The translations under genes were made by a program, and so were the position numbers. A stretch of DNA of 12,891 bases, taken from the NCBI GenBank assembly GCA_030533035.1, contig JAUNJW010000024.1, positions 1 through 12,891 on the forward strand, read 5' to 3'. Each line of letters opens with the position of its first letter. Position 1 is the first letter of the stretch. Below the pieces are notes generated by a model. It had not been told where the DNA came from, did no database searches, and was given only the letters and a program-made list of their open reading frames with translations. Source of the DNA: Erysipelotrichaceae bacterium. Lineage in GTDB: Bacteria > Bacillota_I > Bacilli_A > Erysipelotrichales > Erysipelotrichaceae. Of the stretch, positions 6,674 to 12,891 are shown in pieces.

Positions 6674-7891
6674 TCAGTGTTCTTCCATGTATTTCATCAT
6701 GGCTTCCGCCGCTTTTTTGGCTTCCGCTGCCGCTGCCACGACGGTGTTGGAGCCGGTGACAACATCACCTGCCGCAAAGACGCCCGGCACGGTGCACATG
6801 CCGTTTTCATCCGTGATCAGAAGGCCTTTTTCATTTCCTTCCAGTCCGGCGGTTGTCAGGATCAGCTTGTTCTTCGGTGCCTGGGAAACTGCGAGGATTG
6901 TGGAATCTGCTTTGACATGATTCAGTTCTTCCTCATAACCGATGACCTTGTCATTTTCATCAAAGACCGCAACTTTGAAGACCGGTCCTTCCGGTTCAAT
7001 CTTTTCGATTGCCTGGCCGAATTCAAACTGGGCGCCATCCAGTCTTGCGTAGTCCATTTCATGTTCGCTCGCCGCGATTCTCTTGCTTCTCGCATACAGG
7101 GTGACATTCTGTGCGCCGTGTCTTAAAGCAGTTCTTGCGACGTCCATGGCGACATTGCCCATGCCGATAATCGCGACATTTTCGCCGATGGTGAAGGCTT
7201 CCGGATTGGCAAGATAGGAAATACCGAAGTGGACATTGGGAAGACTTTCGCCTTCAATGCCGAGTGTCTTGGGTCTCCAGACACCGGTGCCGACAAAGAC
7301 AGAGGCATAGCCGTCTCTGAACAGGTTGTCAATAGTCAGTGCTTCGCCAAGTACAGTATTGGGACGGAAGCGGATGTCCAGCTTGTCCATGAGCTTCTTG
7401 TATCTGTCGATGATTGTCTTGGGCAGTCTGAATTCAGGAATGCCGTATCTTAACATACCGCCGATCTGGTTGTTGTCATCGAAGATTGTGACATCATAGC
7501 CGTTGGAAGCCAGGATGACTGCGACGCTCATTCCGGCCGGACCGGCACCCAGAACTGCAGCCTTCTTTCCTTTTTTCTCGGGTTTTGTGATTCTTACTCT
7601 GTCCAGATACGCGTCGGATACGAAGCGTTCAATATGGTAGAAATGGACAGGACTTCCTTTTCTGCCGAGAACGCAGTGACCTGCGCACTGGGCCTGGTGG
7701 TCGCAGACGATGGAACAGAAGACGGACATCGGGTTGTTTTCAAACAGCTGCTGTCCTGCCTCCATGATCTTCCCGTCCTTGAATTTTGCGATGACTTCCG
7801 GGATGGGGGTGGCGATGGGGCATCCCTTTTTGCACATCGGAACCTTGCACTGCAGGCAGCGCTGGGCTTCATTCATGATTGTCAATGCCAT
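6674..7891 (-). CDS. GltD-like FAD/NAD(P)H-dependent iron-sulfur oxidoreductase
   Basis: A 405-residue flavoprotein related to the glutamate synthase small subunit and to PreT/NfnB-type subunits. The N-terminus carries two four-cysteine clusters (Cys12, 15, 20, 24 and Cys59, 63, 69, 73) matching the double [4Fe-4S] adaptor domain. An FAD-binding GAGPAG follows (115-120), then a second dinucleotide motif, IGMGNVAMD (242-250), and the C-terminal AAGDVVTGSNTVV block that closes over FAD. GGAGAG lies five bases before the ATG. Known relatives pass electrons from NAD(P)H to a partner enzyme. No large subunit or obvious partner adjoins, and it is a single-gene unit between a bidirectional terminator and a long divergent region. 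Annotating it as glutamate synthase beta subunit would go beyond the evidence. Confidence 0.87.
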   Translation of the reverse strand: MALTIMNEAQRCLQCKVPMCKKGCPIATPIPEVIAKFKDGKIMEAGQQLFENNPMSVFCSIVCDHQAQCAGHCVLGRKGSPVHFYHIERFVSDAYLDRVRITKPEKKGKKAAVLGAGPAGMSVAVILASNGYDVTIFDDNNQIGGMLRYGIPEFRLPKTIIDRYKKLMDKLDIRFRPNTVLGEALTIDNLFRDGYASVFVGTGVWRPKTLGIEGESLPNVHFGISYLANPEAFTIGENVAIIGMGNVAMDVARTALRHGAQNVTLYARSKRIAASEHEMDYARLDGAQFEFGQAIEKIEPEGPVFKVAVFDENDKVIGYEEELNHVKADSTILAVSQAPKNKLILTTAGLEGNEKGLLITDENGMCTVPGVFAAGDVVTGSNTVVAAAAEAKKAAEAMMKYMEEH

Positions 7892-9659
<1,768 letters not shown>

Positions 9660-9678
9660 TTCTGAACATAATACGCAA

Positions 9679-9717
9679 ATGAAAAACGGCTGAGCACTGA
9701 AGCTCCGTCGTTTTCAT
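9679..9717. terminator. Bidirectional terminator between GH1 and GH13_18 genes
   Basis: A long stem pairs 9679-9695 with 9702-9717 around a 6-base loop, with one bulged A and one mismatch. The A-rich and T-rich outer arms give T-tracts on both strands, five T residues on the minus strand. It fits between the stops of the convergent genes at 9659 and 9726. Confidence 0.72.
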
Positions 9718-9725
9718 GATAATAC

Positions 9726-11384
9726 TCAGTTTTCGTCGATCTGGATCTCGCTGGTTTCGTTTTCGAAATCCACCTTGAGTTCAGCTCTGCCGGCTTCACT
9801 CTGCCAGACGATGCTCATCTCTGAGCCGTCAACCTCACAGGAGATTTCAGCGTCTTCCGCAAAGACAGGGGAGCTGTTTCTCATCTTTAACATGGTCAGC
9901 TGTTTGCGGACAACTTCTTTGCCAAGACCTTCTTCGATCTGTTCCATGGTGAGATTGGTGCGGTTGATTTCCTTGTGGCCGCCGGCGCCGGCTCTTGCCA
10001 TGGCTTCGTAGTCATTCTTTCCGGCAAACAGGTCAAGGTACCAGACCTGCGGCTTGCCGGGCATGAAGAGCTGGATCGCTCTGGCCATTAACATTCTCTG
10101 GTCGCTTTCGCCCAGGGCGCTGTAATACGTGGCGTTGACCTGGTAGTAGACATTCTTGGCGCCGTGGAGATCCTTGACATAGCCGCCGCGTTTAACGGTG
10201 GTGTCAATGACATTCTGGATGCTTTCCTCCGGCAGCAGGCCCTTGAGGTCAAGCAGGGGAATGCCGTCATGGCAGCCAAGCATATTGACAGTGCGGATCT
10301 TCTTGGCAACAATTTCGTCAATCCATTTCTTGAGATAGACGCCGCTCTTTCTTTCAAATGCGTCAATCAGAAGTCCCGGCAGGAAGAAGTCATAGACCAT
10401 ATAGCCTTTTTCAGCCAGCGTCTCATAGATCTTCTCCTCATAGGAAGCGTGGATTTCCGGCAGGACGGTCAGGCCGTTTTCCCTGGCGATGGCAGCCACT
10501 TTCTCCAGCAGATCCCATGTGCCCGGATCATTGAGGAAGTTCTTTTCGCCGGGTTCCTTGGGCGCGTAGGCAAAGGCGTCAAGACGGACGATCGATGTGC
10601 CGTAGGAAGCCAGCTTTGCCAGAGTGCTGCGGTAATAGTCCCAGACCAGGTCGGACTTGATGTTCAGGTCCATCTGGCCGAGGTACGTTCTTCTGCTCTG
10701 GATGTAATCCACAACAGCGTCTTTATACTTGTTCCATCTGCCGAGATCCAGCTTTGAAGGATCTTTTTCAGATGTGTTGAAAATCTTCGCGATTTCCTCA
10801 GCGGCGCAATACTGCATGCCGAGATCCCTGACCAGCTCATAGGCGTTGAGATCAGGATAATTGACCTCCTGGTAGAAGGTGTTCCAGTAAGGCACCTCAC
10901 GGCCGTCCGGGAACCTCACCATCAGGATCGGCAGCCCGGCCTTGCGGAAGAACATGTCTTTGATATATTTCTCATCCGGCTGGATATAGCCGTCAGCCGT
11001 CATTTCCCCGCAGCCTTCCCAGAATCTGTTCCAGTCAATGAAGAAATCACGGTATTCAGAATCATCTCCCTTTTTCAGGATGTCCTGGAACTGGGGGGAA
11101 AGAACGGAAATGTGGTTGAGAACGAAGTCCATCATCAGACGGATGTTCATGTTTCTGAGCTCTTCAATGTCCTGTTTTGCGGCAAGGGATTCATTGAGCT
11201 CATAGTCAATCAGTGAGAAACCGCGGTCAAGATCGCAGTTGAAGACGGAAGGAAGGATATAGAAGGATTCAAACGCACCTGCCAGCTCTTTCCTTTTGAG
11301 CACGGAAACGATGTCAGACAGCTGACCGCCCATGCTGTCGCAGTAGGCATTCAGAAGTGTTCCTGTTTTTGTTCTGTCAGTCAT
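9726..11384 (-). CDS. GH13_18 sucrose-phosphorylase-like enzyme with a large insertion
   Basis: A 552-residue alpha-amylase-superfamily protein of subfamily GH13_18. Members use phosphate to cleave glucosides (sucrose, sucrose 6'-phosphate, glucosylglycerol, glucosylglycerate), giving alpha-glucose 1-phosphate. Visible motifs in order: ILPSVFNCDLDRGFSLIDY (43-61), MMDFVLNHIS (84-93), VRLDAFAYAPKEPG with nucleophile Asp269, VLPEIHASY with acid/base Glu310, LGCHDGIPLLDLKGLL with transition-state Asp373, and NVYYQVNATYYSALG (411-425). All catalytic residues are present. It is about 50 residues longer than sucrose phosphorylases, mostly through an extra segment at about 171-236. The aglycone loop before NVYYQ has KDLHGAK, rich in possible anion-binding residues. 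Its ATG follows the kinase stop by three bases with no strong Shine-Dalgarno site, so translation is probably coupled. The substrate is unknown. Confidence 0.85.
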   Translation of the reverse strand: MTDRTKTGTLLNAYCDSMGGQLSDIVSVLKRKELAGAFESFYILPSVFNCDLDRGFSLIDYELNESLAAKQDIEELRNMNIRLMMDFVLNHISVLSPQFQDILKKGDDSEYRDFFIDWNRFWEGCGEMTADGYIQPDEKYIKDMFFRKAGLPILMVRFPDGREVPYWNTFYQEVNYPDLNAYELVRDLGMQYCAAEEIAKIFNTSEKDPSKLDLGRWNKYKDAVVDYIQSRRTYLGQMDLNIKSDLVWDYYRSTLAKLASYGTSIVRLDAFAYAPKEPGEKNFLNDPGTWDLLEKVAAIARENGLTVLPEIHASYEEKIYETLAEKGYMVYDFFLPGLLIDAFERKSGVYLKKWIDEIVAKKIRTVNMLGCHDGIPLLDLKGLLPEESIQNVIDTTVKRGGYVKDLHGAKNVYYQVNATYYSALGESDQRMLMARAIQLFMPGKPQVWYLDLFAGKNDYEAMARAGAGGHKEINRTNLTMEQIEEGLGKEVVRKQLTMLKMRNSSPVFAEDAEISCEVDGSEMSIVWQSEAGRAELKVDFENETSEIQIDEN

Positions 11385-11387
11385 AAA

Positions 11388-12299
11388 TTACGGCCTTAAT
11401 ACTTCACCTTCCTTGGAAAGGATAATATCCGCGTTCTCCATTCTGCGGTCGAGCTTTTCCTGTTCGATTTCCAGAACCATGGTGACAAAGGCTGAGTCTG
11501 CCTTGCCGTCCCTGGCTCTGAATAAACGATAGGCTTTTGTCTCTTCCGGTGTGGAACGCAGGCAGATGGCGATGTCGACACCCATAACCTGTTCTGCGCC
11601 GGCATGGGTCCATTCAAGCAGCAGGACGTCGGTATCGCTGAAGTCAACATTGTCATACCATCTGGCGTCTTCGGTTCTTCCCATTCTCTTGAGCCAGATC
11701 TTTTCATTTCCCTGCTTGAAGGCGTCCAGAACCCAGTTGATCTGGTTGAAATCCTGTTCCTTCTCGGTGCCGAGATAACCTTTCAGGCCTTCTCTGCCAT
11801 ACTTCTGGTAAGCGGCCAGCCAGGGATACTTCTCTGCCTCGGCGGGATCGGAGTCAGTTTCTTTCTTCCATAAGTCATCGAGGACTTCCTGGTTTTCTTT
11901 GCTGTAGAGATTTTCCTTCAGAAGTCCCTTGAGACCTTCGGAACGGAAAATGGAGACACGCTCGGCATCATTGTATTCAGGGATGCGGCGCGGATAGTTG
12001 TCTCCCGACAGCGCGTATGCTTTGATGCCGGCTTCATTCAGATAGTAAGTCAGCAGGGAGGTTGTTACACTCTTGCCGGAACCGGAGCCGCCGAAAATGG
12101 AAATGACGAATTTATCATCGCCTTTTTCTTTCATCATCTTCACAATCAGGCGGAACAGGGTCTGGGCATGGGGGATCAGGGCTTCGGAAATAAGAACCTT
12201 ATCTCCGGGCATGTCGCCATGGGGCATGTTCTCCACCGGAGCGGGGAACTGCCATGTGTCCAGTGAATTCACAATTGTTTCAAGTCTTTCTTTAAGCAT
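11388..12299 (-). CDS. P-loop kinase of the uridine kinase/phosphoribulokinase-like superfamily
   Basis: A 303-residue soluble protein with a clear Walker A motif, GGSGSGKS (70-77), preceded by the beta-strand KFVISIF. SGDNYPRRIPEYNDAER (98-114) supplies the Asp-Asn pair near the phosphate acceptor seen in this superfamily, and VLLLEWTHAG (225-234, Glu229) resembles the Walker B strand of uridine kinase, pantothenate kinase and phosphoribulokinase. An LFRARDGK stretch (259-266) could be the lid arginine region. I do not recognise a named function; adenylylsulfate kinase or uridine kinase would be over-precise. Plant-type D-glycerate 3-kinases are also P-loop kinases of this general fold, so glycerate is one possible substrate. 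GGAGG lies five bases before the ATG. It is the first gene of a tight operon with the GH13_18 enzyme, which implies a shared pathway. Confidence 0.75.
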   Translation of the reverse strand: MLKERLETIVNSLDTWQFPAPVENMPHGDMPGDKVLISEALIPHAQTLFRLIVKMMKEKGDDKFVISIFGGSGSGKSVTTSLLTYYLNEAGIKAYALSGDNYPRRIPEYNDAERVSIFRSEGLKGLLKENLYSKENQEVLDDLWKKETDSDPAEAEKYPWLAAYQKYGREGLKGYLGTEKEQDFNQINWVLDAFKQGNEKIWLKRMGRTEDARWYDNVDFSDTDVLLLEWTHAGAEQVMGVDIAICLRSTPEETKAYRLFRARDGKADSAFVTMVLEIEQEKLDRRMENADIILSKEGEVLRP

Positions 12300-12354
12300 T
12301 ATGTCCTCCGAGATTTTTACATCTTTATCTTACCAGTTTTTACCTGCAAAATTT

Positions 12355-12366
12355 TGTAACGTTTCA
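12355..12366. promoter_or_regulatory. LacI-family-like operator upstream of the kinase operon
   Basis: TGTAACGTTTCA has two half-sites meeting at a central AACGTT, with five of six positions symmetric. Central CG with A/T-rich flanks and TG..CA ends is typical of LacI-type operators. It is one to two bases short of a standard cre, so a dedicated sugar regulator is as likely as CcpA. It lies 56 bases before the kinase start. Confidence 0.35.
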
Positions 12367-12379
12367 TATTTGCACACAA

Positions 12380-12395
12380 TTGTCACATTTGACAA
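12380..12395. promoter_or_regulatory. 16-bp inverted repeat in the kinase/radical SAM divergent region
   Basis: TTGTCA and TGACAA flank CATT as a perfect 6-bp inverted repeat. A second perfect palindrome, AACATATGTT, abuts it at 12394-12403. On the minus strand TTGTCA could also act as a -35 box for the kinase operon, but no good -10 box stands at the right distance. Confidence 0.35.
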
Positions 12396-12444
12396 CATAT
12401 GTTTCTTCAGGTGCTGAAAAGGATGGATGAAAAATACACTTCAG

Positions 12445-12473
12445 CTGATTTCCGGGGCAGGATTGTTTAAAAT
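12445..12473 (+). promoter_or_regulatory. Candidate promoter for the radical SAM gene
   Basis: CTGATT (12445-12450) and TAAAAT (12468-12473) are 17 bases apart. The -10 box is a 5/6 match and the -35 box is weak. It would start transcription about 30 bases before the gene. Confidence 0.3.
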
Positions 12474-12508
12474 ATAGGTAACTGAAAACATCCCGGGGAA
12501 TCTGAACA

Positions 12509-12891
12509 ATGCCAGCGAAAAACATCTCCGTCATGATCAAACCGGCTTCATCCCTCTGCAACCTGAGGTGCAGATATTGTTTTTATGCGGACATAAGTGA
12601 AAACCGGGAAATCGCCTCCAGCGGAATCATGAGCGAAGAGACCTGCGATACCGTCATCGCCCGGATTGCGGAAGCGCTCGGTGAAAAGGGAACTGCCAAT
12701 ATCAGCTTCCAGGGCGGTGAACCCACCGTGGCAGGATTGCAGTATTTTGTCCATTTTACGGAAAAGATGAAAGAATACCCGGGTGTCAAAGTCAATTATG
12801 CCCTGCAGACCAACGGAACACTGATTGATGAAGAATGGGCGCAGTTCTTCCATGACAATCATTTCCTGATCGGCGTCTCACTGGACGGCTA
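12509..12891 (+). CDS. Anaerobic sulfatase-maturase-like radical SAM/SPASM protein, N-terminal part
   Basis: An open frame runs from the ATG at 12509 to the window edge, giving 127 residues of an enzyme that is usually about 370-400 long. Residues 9-26 (MIKPASSLCNLRCRYCFY) hold the radical SAM CX3CX2C motif at Cys17, 21 and 24, which binds the [4Fe-4S] cluster that cleaves S-adenosylmethionine. FQGGEPT (67-73) is the SAM-contacting GGE motif, followed by YALQTNGTLID (97-107) and IGVSLDG (121-127). This combination matches anaerobic sulfatase-maturating enzymes, which oxidise a Cys or Ser in sulfatases to formylglycine. GGGGA at 12495-12499 precedes the start by nine bases. No sulfatase is in view, so a peptide-modifying relative cannot be excluded. 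The C-terminal SPASM cysteines are not in the window. Confidence 0.85.
   Translation, partial: MPAKNISVMIKPASSLCNLRCRYCFYADISENREIASSGIMSEETCDTVIARIAEALGEKGTANISFQGGEPTVAGLQYFVHFTEKMKEYPGVKVNYALQTNGTLIDEEWAQFFHDNHFLIGVSLDG

Overview
This window looks like chromosomal DNA from an anaerobic, moderate-GC Bacillota, probably a gut or oral member of the Erysipelotrichales or Lachnospiraceae type. That placement is an inference. It rests on clear Shine-Dalgarno sites, a CcpA-type cre box, PTS-style GH1 enzymes, a sulfatase-maturase-like radical SAM protein and a standalone GltD-like flavoprotein. No tRNA, rRNA, CRISPR array, insertion sequence or phage gene is visible. Codon use looks even along the window. 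The theme is carbohydrate and sugar-acid catabolism.

Layout from left to right. (1) 1-155: the 3' end of a GH1 6-phospho-beta-glucosidase, closed by a strong terminator. (2) 322-1827: a secreted lipoprotein of the GH32/GH43-like five-bladed propeller type, behind its own promoter and a leader hairpin, ending at a bidirectional terminator. (3) 1931-4381, minus strand: a glycerate kinase gene followed by a GntP-family permease, divergent from a CdaR-family regulator (4514-5593), which is followed by an AEC-family transporter (5660-6577). The 132-bp divergent region holds a near-consensus cre box over the kinase -35 box and a 7-6-7 inverted repeat over the regulator -10 box. (4) 6674-7891, minus strand: a GltD-like iron-sulfur/FAD/NAD(P)H oxidoreductase with no large subunit beside it. 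(5) 8202-9659: a complete GH1 6-phospho-beta-glycosidase. (6) 9726-12299, minus strand: an uncharacterised P-loop kinase tightly coupled to a GH13_18 (sucrose-phosphorylase-like) enzyme that carries a large insertion. (7) 12509 to the window end: the 5' part of an anaerobic sulfatase-maturase-like radical SAM protein.

How the genes may work together. The centre is a self-contained glycerate (or related hydroxy-acid) uptake and phosphorylation unit with its own regulator and probable CcpA repression. The two GH1 enzymes would split phosphorylated beta-glucosides imported by a PTS encoded elsewhere. The GH32-like lipoprotein would release sugars from a fructan-like glycan at the cell surface. 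The least explained unit is the kinase plus GH13_18 operon. It could convert a glucoside to alpha-glucose 1-phosphate and phosphorylate either the substrate or the released aglycone. If the aglycone were glycerate, the operon would feed the same pathway as the central cluster.
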